A stretch of 64,000 nt of DNA, taken from the NCBI GenBank assembly GCA_022072125.1, contig JAJVIH010000023.1:1-64000 (forward strand). The letters are read 5' to 3'. The DNA is from Myxococcota bacterium. Lineage in GTDB: Bacteria; Myxococcota; JAJVIH01. The translations under genes and the position numbers were made by a program. Below are positions 53,608-61,197 of this stretch, in pieces; within the stretch, counting starts at the first letter, position 1, and each line of letters starts with the position of its first letter. Below the pieces are notes generated by a model. That model did not search any database, was not told the DNA's origin, and worked only from the letters and a program-made list of their open reading frames with translations.

Positions 53608-55370
53608 CGGACGGAGCCCTTTCTGCGGTCCAGGCTCTTGAGGATTTCGTCAATTTTCTCCCGCACCGGTTTGGGCTGGTTGTTTCCCTGGGTGCGCAGC
53701 AACTGCTCCACCTGGGCGCGATCGGTGCGGTCGGAGAAAGCCATCTGGTCGCCGTCGCCATCCACGGAAACCAGCGAGCCAAGGGCCTGCACGGCGCACA
53801 ACTTCAGCTCCACGTCGTTTTTGCCGGAGAACAGGGATTTCCGGTTGAGCACCGCGGCGAAGAATGAAACCGACTGCCAGCTTCCCACCTTGGCCAGCGC
53901 CAGGCTGAACCGCATCTTTTCCTGGAACTCGCGCTCCTCGAAATCAGACCGTTCCAGCAACGCCTTCAGCCGCGGGAAGGTGGTGTTGGCCTGCATGGAC
54001 ATCAGGTTGCGCAGCGCCGTGGTGCGGATTTCCAGGTCTTCATCGTCCAGGCATTGCACCAGCAGGTTGGCGGCGTCATTGCTTTTCCCGCGTCCCAGGG
54101 CGAACACGGCTTCCCGCCGGATGCGCGGGTCGGGATCGCGGACGTATTTCCCCAGCATTTCGACCGCCTTGGGGTCTTCGGCGCGCCCCAGCAGGGCGAT
54201 GACCTCCCGCAGCACCGGCCGCGCGGCGGCGGAGCCAAGAAAATTCACCAGCGCGGCGCCGTTTTTTTCCGAGTGGGGCAGCAACCCGTCCAGAAACGCC
54301 TTGCGCAGGTTGGGCGACTGGATCTGCGCGTACTGGTTGAGCAGTTCCGGCATGGCCGTGTCGGGAATCAGCGCCAGAAAGCGGGGGATATCATTCAGGT
54401 CGCCGGTGAAGACATCGTTCAGCAGCCCCGCCAGGTTTTTCCAGTGGGCCGGATTGGCGAAGGTGAATTTGATCTGCTGCTGCACCCTCAACACCTGGGG
54501 AACGCTTTTGAACTCGGTCCTGCTGAGCTGATCGATATGCCCGTAGTACTGGGCGGCGGTTTTGAAATCGCCTTCGTCAATCAGCGACTGGCCGAGCGCG
54601 ATCACCACTTCGGTGAGTTTGTTTTCCTGATCGCGGGTGCTTTCGGCGACCATCGCCTCCAGGGCGATTTCAACGGTGGTCTTGAGCAACTGCGCCGTGT
54701 CGTGCTCCTCCACCTCCTTGAGCAGCAGCGCGGTTTCGCGTTCGGACAATCCCGCTGCTTCCCGGGGCAAACGCTGATCCGCCTTGACCCGGGACAGGTC
54801 CATCTCCACGTCTTCGTTGTAGGGACCAGCGGCCTCCGGATTGGGCGGGGGAAGCGGGGTCGGCGAATCCACCCGGGCTTCCAGGGCCTTCATGCCTTCC
54901 TCCGCGCCGCCTTCCTCCAGGTAGTCGTCAATGGCGTAGTACTGGATAAAGCGGAATTCCCCCGACCACAGCAGGGTGACCAGGTCGTCCTGCACGTTCT
55001 GGTCGGCGGTCTGGTTGAGCATCCCCAGGAATTTGAACAGTTCGTCCTTTTCCACGCCCTGGTGAAAGGTCAGCGAGCGCAGCCCAGACCGGTAGAGCTG
55101 GAACAGCAGTTCGTCCTCGTCGGTGCCGTCCTTCTGGTACACCACCGTGTCGCCGTAGGTCAGGTCATTGCGGCTGATGGTGATTTCCAGCGGCCCGGAC
55201 ACTGTCTCGAAGAAAGCGGCAAAACGGCGGGAAAGTTCCTGCTTGAGGCGGGTCAGCACCTCGTTGTTCTGGAGGTAGATGCGCATGGACTTCCGCACCT
55301 TGACGAAGTGTTGGACGACATCCTTCGCCGCGCGGACATCTGCGCTGATTTGCTGCTCGGTCTGACCCAT
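53604..55370 (-). CDS. HEAT-repeat protein
   Basis: A 588-residue cytosolic protein. The N-terminal 150 residues (KDVVQHFVKVRKSMRIYLQ onward) resemble the N-terminal segments of other deltaproteobacterial signalling proteins but have no name I can give. A Pro/Glu-rich linker sits near 160-190. From about 370 to 560 there are HEAT-type helical repeats, for example AVEMLGKYVRDPDPRIRREA and DLEIRTTALRNLM, which usually bind other proteins. Its coupling to the HD protein suggests that one scaffolds the other. Confidence 0.75.
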   Translation of the reverse strand: MGQTEQQISADVRAAKDVVQHFVKVRKSMRIYLQNNEVLTRLKQELSRRFAAFFETVSGPLEITISRNDLTYGDTVVYQKDGTDEDELLFQLYRSGLRSLTFHQGVEKDELFKFLGMLNQTADQNVQDDLVTLLWSGEFRFIQYYAIDDYLEEGGAEEGMKALEARVDSPTPLPPPNPEAAGPYNEDVEMDLSRVKADQRLPREAAGLSERETALLLKEVEEHDTAQLLKTTVEIALEAMVAESTRDQENKLTEVVIALGQSLIDEGDFKTAAQYYGHIDQLSRTEFKSVPQVLRVQQQIKFTFANPAHWKNLAGLLNDVFTGDLNDIPRFLALIPDTAMPELLNQYAQIQSPNLRKAFLDGLLPHSEKNGAALVNFLGSAAARPVLREVIALLGRAEDPKAVEMLGKYVRDPDPRIRREAVFALGRGKSNDAANLLVQCLDDEDLEIRTTALRNLMSMQANTTFPRLKALLERSDFEEREFQEKMRFSLALAKVGSWQSVSFFAAVLNRKSLFSGKNDVELKLCAVQALGSLVSVDGDGDQMAFSDRTDRAQVEQLLRTQGNNQPKPVREKIDEILKSLDRRKGSVR

Positions 55371-55418
55371 TCCGCTCGTTTTCTATGCGAGGCGGACCAG
55401 AATGACAATCCACCCCCG

Positions 55419-55441
55419 CTTTCTGGCTTCCGGCCAGAAAG
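55419..55441. promoter_or_regulatory. 9-bp hairpin between the HEAT and diadenylate cyclase genes
   Basis: CTTTCTGGC (55419-55427) pairs with GCCAGAAAG (55433-55441) around a 5-base loop in the 105-base divergent gap. A TACAAT hexamer (55469-55474) ends one base before the cyclase ATG, too close for a normal leader. The perfect dyad could be an operator serving both genes. Confidence 0.4.
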
Positions 55442-55475
55442 ACCGGTACGGTTGCAAGTGTAACGCACTACAATC

Positions 55476-56363
55476 ATGGTTGAAAAGAAAAACCCGGACC
55501 TGTTGGTGCTCAAAACCGCTCTCACCCTGGCGGCAAGGCCGGAGGTGGATCGGCTGATGCTTGTTTCTGATCATCTCCTGCAGTTCAAGGAACTCCGGCC
55601 CCGCTCCCTGCTGCGCAAGCTGATCATCGCCACTAGCAGCGAGGTCAACGCCCATCTGGCGGGAGAGCAGGGCGCCGCCGTGATTCTGTTGCCCACCTTT
55701 CCCATGCCGCGCATGGATCGGATCAAGCTGGCGATGGCCCACGCCCAGTCATCCGCCATGATTGGTCCGGATGAGCGGGTGCTGGTGGCCGCCAGTTCCG
55801 GCGACGATCATCCGCCGGACATGTTGATGTTGCCGGGGAAAAACCGCACGGAACAGGATCGCGGAGCTATCAGCACCCTCGCCGGCACCGGAGTGGTGCA
55901 GCCGGATGTCCTCGAATCCGTCATAGACTTGGCGGTGCAGATTGGCTACGAGGGTTTTGAGGCCAACGCGGTCGGCGCCCTCTTCGTGCTGGGGGATTCG
56001 GTGGCCGTCATGGAGAAGTCCCGTCAGCTTTCCCTCAATCCCTTTCAGGGCTATTCGGAGGCGGAAAAGAACGTGCTGCATCCGGCGGTGGCGGAAGCCG
56101 TGAAACGCTACGCGGTTCTGGATGGCGCGTTTGTCATCCGGTCCGACGGGGTGGTGATGGCCGCATGCCGTTACCTGTACTCCAGCCCGGAGGCGCGGAT
56201 AGACCTGCCGGTGGGATACGGTTCCCGCCATACCGCCGCGGCGTGCATCAGCGCCACCACGCGCGCCATCGCGGTGGTGGTCAGCCAGACCACGGGATCG
56301 GTCCGCGTCTTCCATGAAGGACGCATCGCGCTGGATATCCACCAGGGCGCCAGACGCTTCTGA
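55476..56363 (+). CDS. dacZ: DacZ/CdaZ-type diadenylate cyclase candidate
   Basis: A 295-residue cytosolic protein. Residues about 8-135 look like the pyruvate-kinase C-terminal-type alpha/beta domain found at the N-terminus of DacZ/CdaZ. Residues about 140-290 resemble the diadenylate cyclase (DAC) domain that makes cyclic di-AMP from two ATP. The DGA motif is present (216-218, in LDGAFVIRSDGVV). The usual RHR motif reads Arg251-His252-Thr253 in GSRHTAAACIS, and the usual SEE is SQT (270-272). The FHEGRIALDI ending fits the DacZ group. Product synthesis is likely but the changed third residue leaves it open. It is divergent from the HEAT/HD operon. Confidence 0.7.
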   Translation: MVEKKNPDLLVLKTALTLAARPEVDRLMLVSDHLLQFKELRPRSLLRKLIIATSSEVNAHLAGEQGAAVILLPTFPMPRMDRIKLAMAHAQSSAMIGPDERVLVAASSGDDHPPDMLMLPGKNRTEQDRGAISTLAGTGVVQPDVLESVIDLAVQIGYEGFEANAVGALFVLGDSVAVMEKSRQLSLNPFQGYSEAEKNVLHPAVAEAVKRYAVLDGAFVIRSDGVVMAACRYLYSSPEARIDLPVGYGSRHTAAACISATTRAIAVVVSQTTGSVRVFHEGRIALDIHQGARRF

Positions 56364-56366
56364 TTC

Positions 56367-56387
56367 CCCCGGGCGGGCCGCCCGGGG
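56367..56387. terminator. GC-rich hairpin between convergent dacZ and ferredoxin genes
   Basis: CCCCGGGCG (56367-56375) pairs with CGCCCGGGG (56379-56387) around GGC, flanked by ATT on both sides. It starts three bases after the dacZ stop and ends 11 bases before the ferredoxin stop, so it fits a bidirectional terminator. Confidence 0.6.
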
Positions 56388-56398
56388 ATTCGCCGCCA

Positions 56399-56818
56399 TC
56401 AATGATTTTCGCGGACCAGGTTGCGCTTCCAGCCGGGGATGCGCACCACCAGGTTTTTTTCGCCGTTGGGGATGGTCTGGCAGGCGAGGCGCGAACGAGG
56501 GGTCAGATCGGGCGCCAGATCGAGCATATCTTCCTCGGCGTCGCTGGCGGGCGGGCAGGTATCCAGCCCTTCCTCCACGATCACATGGCAGGTGGAGCAG
56601 GCGCAGACGCCGCCGCAGGCGTGATCAATTTCAATGCCGGCGCCCAGCGCGGCCTGCAGAATGCTGCCCGGCTCGCCCTCGTGTTTGGAGGGAAGATGTT
56701 CCGGGTCAACTTTCACCGTCATTTCGCCGCCGGCCTCCTCGCCGGTAAAGCGGATGGAATAAGATTTCTTGGGCGGCTCCGCCGCCGGTGTGTCAATATA
56801 AGGATTCCGTCCAGACAT
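56399..56818 (-). CDS. [2Fe-2S] ferredoxin, adrenodoxin/Isc type
   Basis: A 139-residue ferredoxin with a short N-terminal extension. The cluster ligands are Cys68, Cys74 and Cys77 in HACGGVCACSTCH (C-x5-C-x2-C) and Cys113 in LACQT, the Isc/adrenodoxin pattern. An acidic stretch DAEEDMLDLAPDL lies between them, typical of the partner-binding helix. Electron partner unknown; no isc genes are adjacent. Confidence 0.9.
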   Translation of the reverse strand: MSGRNPYIDTPAAEPPKKSYSIRFTGEEAGGEMTVKVDPEHLPSKHEGEPGSILQAALGAGIEIDHACGGVCACSTCHVIVEEGLDTCPPASDAEEDMLDLAPDLTPRSRLACQTIPNGEKNLVVRIPGWKRNLVRENH

Positions 56819-57058
56819 CTCGCCGCCCTTCGCGGGAAGCCCCGCAGGAATGTTCCGGCGCAGAATCTATCCGGTGGCGGATGGGCGGCAAGTCAACGCA
56901 CCCGGAAGGGTGATCCGCGCCCCGCGCGGACGGGGCGGTGAAGAACCGGCGGACGTCGCGGAAACCGCCGCGCCGCTTGCGGGAAGCCGGAACGGGCGCG
57001 AAGGGCGCGCCCGCGTTTCCATGGGGCGCCCATGGATGCGAACAGGAACGGCGCCGTT
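56819..57058. other. Hairpin-rich intergenic region
   Basis: No gene is seen in these 240 bases. Three strong inverted repeats occur: CGCCCCG/CGGGGCG (56918-56937), CGGGCGCG/CGCGCCCG (56993-57013) and CCATGGG/CCCATGG (57019-57035). The last two lie 24-66 bases past the stop of the His-rich gene on the minus strand and may terminate it. Confidence 0.45.
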
Positions 57059-57400
57059 TTACGGCGTCTTCACCGCGCCATGGTCGTCGCAGTGGCCGCC
57101 ATGGGGATGGTGCAGGTGGCCGTTGACGAGATAATCCACGTGATCGCCATGGGGAACGGCCGGATGTCCGCAGCCGGGGCCATGCTGGTGGCCGGCCGCA
57201 TGGCCGCCGCACTGGTGGGCGGGAGTGCAGGCGTCCGGATTCGAGGCCGTCACTTCGATGACATGCTCTTCGACACCGGCGGATGTGGGATGATGCAGAT
57301 GACCATCGTGGAGATAATCCACATGGTTATTGTGCGTGATCTTCTGATGGCCGCAATGGGGGCCGTGCTGGTGGTCATGGTGGGGATGTTGATGGGCCAT
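57059..57400 (-). CDS. Histidine-rich metal-binding protein with two tandem repeats
   Basis: A 113-residue protein in which nearly a quarter of residues are His. It consists of two repeats, each reading HQHGP-[HG]-CGH, a short spacer, then HVDYL-x2-GHLHHP (about 11-39 and 71-99). His and Cys clusters like these bind Zn, Ni or Co. It overlaps the 3' end of the arsR-type gene by 26 bases and is cotranscribed with it. Likely a cytosolic metal buffer or chaperone; similar repeats occur beside zinc-responsive regulators in other Gram-negatives. Confidence 0.75.
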   Translation of the reverse strand: MAHQHPHHDHQHGPHCGHQKITHNNHVDYLHDGHLHHPTSAGVEEHVIEVTASNPDACTPAHQCGGHAAGHQHGPGCGHPAVPHGDHVDYLVNGHLHHPHGGHCDDHGAVKTP

Positions 57401-57794
57401 GGCGATGCTCCGGCTTGGGTTGACTGGATGGGCGGAAATCCTCTGAGGCGTGTTCCAGGGTGGTCGCCACCAGGGTGCGGACGTGTTCGTCCCTCACCGA
57501 ATAATACAGATGTTTGCCGGACCGCCGCCGCATGACCAGGCCCGCCGAGCGCAGCAGCCGCAGCCGCTGGGAAATGGTGGACATATTCTCCCGCAGGATG
57601 CCGGTAATTTCAGTGACGCAAAGCTCCCGCTCCGCCAGCAGGGCGAGAATGGCCAGACGGCCTTCGTCCCCCGCGGCGTTCAGCAGGGCGGCCGCCAGCG
57701 AGAGAACCCCGGGCGGGGGCGGCTGCAACCCCGGGGAGACCGGGTGACCGTGGTCCGTGCAGGCTTCATCAATTTTCCGGATGGCGTCATGCAT
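57375..57794 (-). CDS. ArsR/SmtB-family regulator with alpha-5 zinc-site motif
   Basis: A 139-residue winged-helix repressor. The start MHDAIRKIDE has GGTGAAG upstream; the frame stays open 80 codons more without family similarity. The DNA-binding part is ELCVTEITGILRENMSTISQRL and LLRSAGLVMRRRSGKHLYYS. Helix 5 carries Asp102-x-His104-x10-His115-x2-Glu118, exactly the interfacial Zn/Co-sensing pattern of SmtB and CzrA. The N-terminal CTDHGH could add a second site. The arsenic motif ELCVCDL is absent. It should repress its own operon with the His-rich protein until zinc rises. Confidence 0.85.
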   Translation of the reverse strand: MHDAIRKIDEACTDHGHPVSPGLQPPPPGVLSLAAALLNAAGDEGRLAILALLAERELCVTEITGILRENMSTISQRLRLLRSAGLVMRRRSGKHLYYSVRDEHVRTLVATTLEHASEDFRPSSQPKPEHRHGPSTSPP

Positions 57795-57813
57795 CGCTTC
57801 ACCAACTGTTGAA

Positions 57814-57842
57814 ATGATAATTTGGGCGATTTTTTTTGTCAA
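57814..57842 (-). promoter_or_regulatory. Near-consensus promoter of the arsR-type operon
   Basis: On the minus strand TTGACA (57842-57837) is followed after 17 bases by TATCAT (57819-57814), five of six -10 matches. The spacer starts with seven A residues. The -10 lies about 20 bases before the start codon, so the start point and ribosome site are close together. A clean 12-2-12 operator is not visible. Confidence 0.65.
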
Positions 57843-57879
57843 CGGAAAAAAAATCCCGGATGTCCCGTCTCTATCAACC

Positions 57880-57996
57880 GGGCCACGTTCTGGCGCCCAA
57901 AAGTGCGGACTAATGGGCAAGGTCCCCCCACGGAACGTGGCCCATTCTTGATTTGCTTGAACCCGGTTGCTCCGGCGTGATAAGCGCCGGAGCAAC
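57880..57996 (+). ncRNA. Structured leader upstream of the lytic transglycosylase
   Basis: Three helices are visible. GGGCCACGTTC (57880-57890) pairs perfectly with GAACGTGGCCC (57933-57943). Inside its loop GCCCA (57895-57899) can pair with TGGGC (57914-57918). A separate 12-bp perfect hairpin, GTTGCTCCGGCG/CGCCGGAGCAAC (57966-57996, 7-base loop), ends about nine bases before the ribosome site. The core motifs of known cyclic-dinucleotide riboswitches were not recognised. Whether it is transcribed or regulatory is unknown. Confidence 0.4.
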
Positions 57997-58016
57997 GTGA
58001 ACAGAGGGAGCGGAAG

Positions 58017-59213
58017 ATGACTTGCAGTTTCCACCGGATGCTTTGGGCGCCTGTCCTGTGGTGCCTGGCCATGCCGGCCGCGGCCCAGGACGACTTCTTC
58101 AAGCGCAAGGAAAAAGAATCGCGGGGATTCTTCGATCAGAAAAAGGAAGAGTCCGAGCGCTTTTTCAAGGAGCGGGAGGAGTTTTCAAAAGCCTGGTTCG
58201 CCCAGAAAGAGCGGATTTCCCGGGAATGGTTCAATCAACGCCAGCGGGAGACGGAACTTTGGCGGAAATACACCAGCGATGTGCGCTCGGTGTTTGGCAG
58301 GTACGAGGATGCCCCGCCCAGGACCTGGCAGGAATACATGCCGTCGCTGGGAACCCGCACCCTGTTCGATTTCGACAAGAAGGAGTTCCAGATCGAAATC
58401 CTGGTGCCCAAGGACAGCAAGGACGGCTCCAAGGTGGCCGTTGAACGGGCCGGGCAGCATTTGCGCGGCCTCTATGGCGATAACGTCCGCGACATGAACG
58501 ACCTGCTCCGTTACGACGACGGCCGTCCCGTGGATCGGTCCAACCTGGAGGATTACATCCAGAAGGAACTGGGCGGGCGCATCAAACCAACTGGGCGCGA
58601 GGTGCGCGGCAAGGATGGCAAGGTCATGATCGTCTACGGCGCCTCCGCCGGGATGGTGCAGGACCTCCACATCCGGCGGGCCAAAAAATATATTCCCCTG
58701 GTCGAGCGTTGGGCGGCGGAGTACGGCCTTCCCAAACAGTTCGTGCTGGGCATCATGTGGCAGGAGTCGCGGTTCAACCCCGACGCCCGTTCCCATGTCG
58801 GCGCGTTGGGGCTGATGCAACTGATGCCGCAGTACGCCGCCCACGAATGTTTCCGCTGGCTGACCAAGGACGACAAGGCGCCCATGCCGCCCAATACGTT
58901 TATCCTGGACCCGCAGAATAATGTCATGCTGGGGGTGACGTACCTGCACCTGCTGATGAGCAAATACTTCGGCCAGGCGGTGGCGGATCCCACCAAGCGC
59001 ACTTATTTCTCCATCGCCGCCTACAACTGGGGGCCGCGGAAATTCCTGTTCAATCTGATCAAACAGAATGACATCGCGGCCCTGCCGAACGAAACCGTCT
59101 TCCGGATGATCCGGGAAAACCCGCGGGTTCCCAACGAAACCCGGGACTATCTGCATTATGTCACCGGCGCGATGTCCGACTGGGACCGCATCATGCGCGA
59201 AAACCGTCTCTGA
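58017..59213 (+). CDS. MltC-like lytic transglycosylase with hendecad coiled coil
   Basis: A 398-residue exported enzyme that cleaves peptidoglycan glycan strands with 1,6-anhydro product. A signal peptide ends near AAAQD (about 24). Residues 27-81 are five exact 11-residue repeats, each beginning with Phe-Phe or Trp-Phe (FFKRKEKESRG, then FFDQKKEESER and so on). Residues about 110-215 resemble the MltC N-terminal domain. The SLT domain (about 225-390) has catalytic Glu250 in IMWQESRFNP, then GALGLMQLMPQ and AAYNWG. GAGGGAG precedes the ATG. The leader contains strong hairpins. Confidence 0.88.
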   Translation: MTCSFHRMLWAPVLWCLAMPAAAQDDFFKRKEKESRGFFDQKKEESERFFKEREEFSKAWFAQKERISREWFNQRQRETELWRKYTSDVRSVFGRYEDAPPRTWQEYMPSLGTRTLFDFDKKEFQIEILVPKDSKDGSKVAVERAGQHLRGLYGDNVRDMNDLLRYDDGRPVDRSNLEDYIQKELGGRIKPTGREVRGKDGKVMIVYGASAGMVQDLHIRRAKKYIPLVERWAAEYGLPKQFVLGIMWQESRFNPDARSHVGALGLMQLMPQYAAHECFRWLTKDDKAPMPPNTFILDPQNNVMLGVTYLHLLMSKYFGQAVADPTKRTYFSIAAYNWGPRKFLFNLIKQNDIAALPNETVFRMIRENPRVPNETRDYLHYVTGAMSDWDRIMRENRL

Positions 59214-59236
59214 TCCGCCCGCCGGGAGTTTGAACC

Positions 59237-60466
59237 ATGCCGCAGGGCCCCAGCATTGAACGGTTGCTCAACGACCTGGATATCATCTCCCGGTTTGGCA
59301 AGGCCCCCGGCGGCGGTTATTCGCGCCCGGCCTTTGGCGAAGCCGACATGGCGATTCGCGGCCATTTCGAGCAGGAGGCCAGGGCGGCGGGGCTGGAATG
59401 TTTCGCCGATCATGGCGGCAACCTTCATGCGGTATTTCCCGGGGAGGAAGACGGGCCGGCCGTCATATCCGGCTCGCACAGCGACTCCGTGCCCCATGGC
59501 GGCAATCTGGATGGTCCTCTGGGCGTCTTCTCCGCCCTGGAGGTGTTGCGCTTCTGGAAGGAAAGCGGGCGCAAACCACGGCGCCCGGTGACGGCGTTGT
59601 TGATCACGGGGGAAGAGGGCTCCCGCTTCCGCAAGGGAACGCTGGGATCCTCCTACATCACGGGGGCGATGACGCCGGAATTCATTGACGCGCTGACCGA
59701 TGGCGATGGCCAGCGATTCGACGCCTTGGTGGCGCGGCATTATCCGGAGCGCCGCCGTTTCATGGTCAGCCCCGGGACCACCGCCGCATTTGTGGAACTG
59801 CATATCGAGCAGGGCAAGGTGCTGGAGAGCGAGGCCGTCCAGATTGGCGCGGTGGAAGCCATCACCGGCCTGACCCAGTGGCAGGTCAAGGTGCTGGGCG
59901 AGGCGGATCACGCGGGAACCACGCCCATGAACATGCGCCACGACGCCCTCTCCGCCGCCGCCGCCATGATAATCGAGGTGGAAGCGGCCCCCGCGCATGT
60001 GGGGCCGGATTCCGTGGCGACCGTGGGGCGGATAAGCGCGCACCCCGGCGGGGTGAACGTGGTGCCGGCGGCGTGCGAGTTCACGGTGGACTTCCGCTCC
60101 CCGGACCCGGTTCGCCTGCAGCGGCTGGGCGAGGTGCTGCGCGCGGCGCTGAACGGCGTGGCGATGCGCCGCGAGGTTCATCTGGAGATTCTCGAACTGC
60201 AATCAAAACAGCCGGGGCCCTGCGATCCGTTGATCGTCCGCGCCATCACCAGCGCGTGCAATGAATTGCACGTCACCTGCCGGGCCATGTGGAGCGGCGC
60301 GGTGCATGACGCCCTGCATTTCTCCCGCATCGTTCCCGCCGGGATGCTGTTTGTTCCGTCCATCGGCGGCAAATCGCATTCCCCCGCCGAAGCCACCAGC
60401 CCGGAGGATATTGAAGCCGGCCTGCGCGTTCTGGAGCGGGTGCTGTGGAGCCTGGCCAATCCCTAA
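59237..60466 (+). CDS. M20-family amidohydrolase (allantoate / N-carbamoyl-amino-acid type)
   Basis: A 409-residue dizinc amidohydrolase of the AllC/HyuC/Amb0 class. Motifs are GSHSDSVPHGGNLDGPLGV (metal His and bridging Asp), ITGEEGSRF (catalytic Glu), VELHIEQGKVLE and a lid dimerisation domain (about 215-330) with DHAGTTPMNMRHD. Substrate is probably a ureido acid or N-carbamoyl amino acid. It follows the transglycosylase by 23 bases but no purine or hydantoin genes are adjacent, so the physiological substrate is open. Confidence 0.85.
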   Translation: MPQGPSIERLLNDLDIISRFGKAPGGGYSRPAFGEADMAIRGHFEQEARAAGLECFADHGGNLHAVFPGEEDGPAVISGSHSDSVPHGGNLDGPLGVFSALEVLRFWKESGRKPRRPVTALLITGEEGSRFRKGTLGSSYITGAMTPEFIDALTDGDGQRFDALVARHYPERRRFMVSPGTTAAFVELHIEQGKVLESEAVQIGAVEAITGLTQWQVKVLGEADHAGTTPMNMRHDALSAAAAMIIEVEAAPAHVGPDSVATVGRISAHPGGVNVVPAACEFTVDFRSPDPVRLQRLGEVLRAALNGVAMRREVHLEILELQSKQPGPCDPLIVRAITSACNELHVTCRAMWSGAVHDALHFSRIVPAGMLFVPSIGGKSHSPAEATSPEDIEAGLRVLERVLWSLANP

Positions 60467-60510
60467 AGCGGCGACAACCCTCCGCCGGACTGCTTGTGGA
60501 TGACGGCGCG

Positions 60511-61197
60511 CTAAAAACGGAACTGCACCCCGGCCTTGATCGGAAAAATCACGTCAATCCCGCGCAGTCCAAGACCGACTTCCAGGTAATATCCCAGCCA
60601 TTCAAACTGCTCGAAGAGGAAATTAAAGGTCAGCATGCCGGCGGGTTTCCACACCCCGTCCAGCGTGGCGTAACTGGGAGGAGGGGGGGGGGCTTCCTGG
60701 CCGGGAGCGGGAATCTGCCGGTTGGCGTCTTCGGGATTGTAAGGCTTGAGTTCCAGGGATCGCACATTGGCGGCGCCGCCAAGGAATCCCAGACTGAATT
60801 TGTATGGTCCGCTCTGCTGCAGATACAGACGTCCGTAGAGCATGGCGAACACGGTTCGCTCATCCGCGAAACCGATGGAGGAAGTGCTGGGCGCGCCTTC
60901 GCGTGAAACCTCCACGTAGTTCCGTCCGAATTTGGCGACGATGCCTCCGGCCAGCCCCAGTTCAAACCGGGATGCGGCGAAATACCCCGCGGAAATCCAT
61001 GCCGACGGCTGGATGACATTGGATGATCCGATATCCAGCGACAGCGCGAATTTGCCGAGATGGTCAAATTCATCCTGATAGCTGGCGACCTGTTCGGGGG
61101 CGTAATCCATCGCCCGGGCTGGCGAAGGCGCCGCCAGCATCCATGCGGCGGCGAACAGAACGCCCGCGATGACGGGATTGGGCCGTCCGGCGGTCAT
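60511..61197 (-). CDS. Exported beta-rich protein, probable outer-membrane protein
   Basis: A 228-residue protein with a signal peptide of about 29 residues ending at PARA. The mature part has alternating strands (LGKFALSLDIGSSNV, WISAGYFAASRFELGLAGG, YKFSLGFLGGAAN) and ends in KAGVQFRF, whose terminal Phe is typical of outer-membrane barrels. Length suits a small eight-stranded barrel. Its start overlaps the stop of the upstream lipoprotein by one base. No named family recognised. Confidence 0.65.
   Translation of the reverse strand: MTAGRPNPVIAGVLFAAAWMLAAPSPARAMDYAPEQVASYQDEFDHLGKFALSLDIGSSNVIQPSAWISAGYFAASRFELGLAGGIVAKFGRNYVEVSREGAPSTSSIGFADERTVFAMLYGRLYLQQSGPYKFSLGFLGGAANVRSLELKPYNPEDANRQIPAPGQEAPPPPPSYATLDGVWKPAGMLTFNFLFEQFEWLGYYLEVGLGLRGIDVIFPIKAGVQFRF

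Noticed and set aside
54054-55463. A 469-codon plus-strand frame opposite the HEAT gene
   Set aside because: Antisense to helical repeats with regular hydrophobic spacing; no ribosome site or domain in the mirror frame.
57843-58016. Possible ydaO (c-di-AMP) or GEMM (c-di-GMP) riboswitch before the transglycosylase
   Set aside because: I looked for their conserved core segments and did not find them; only generic stems are present, so it is reported as an unclassified leader.
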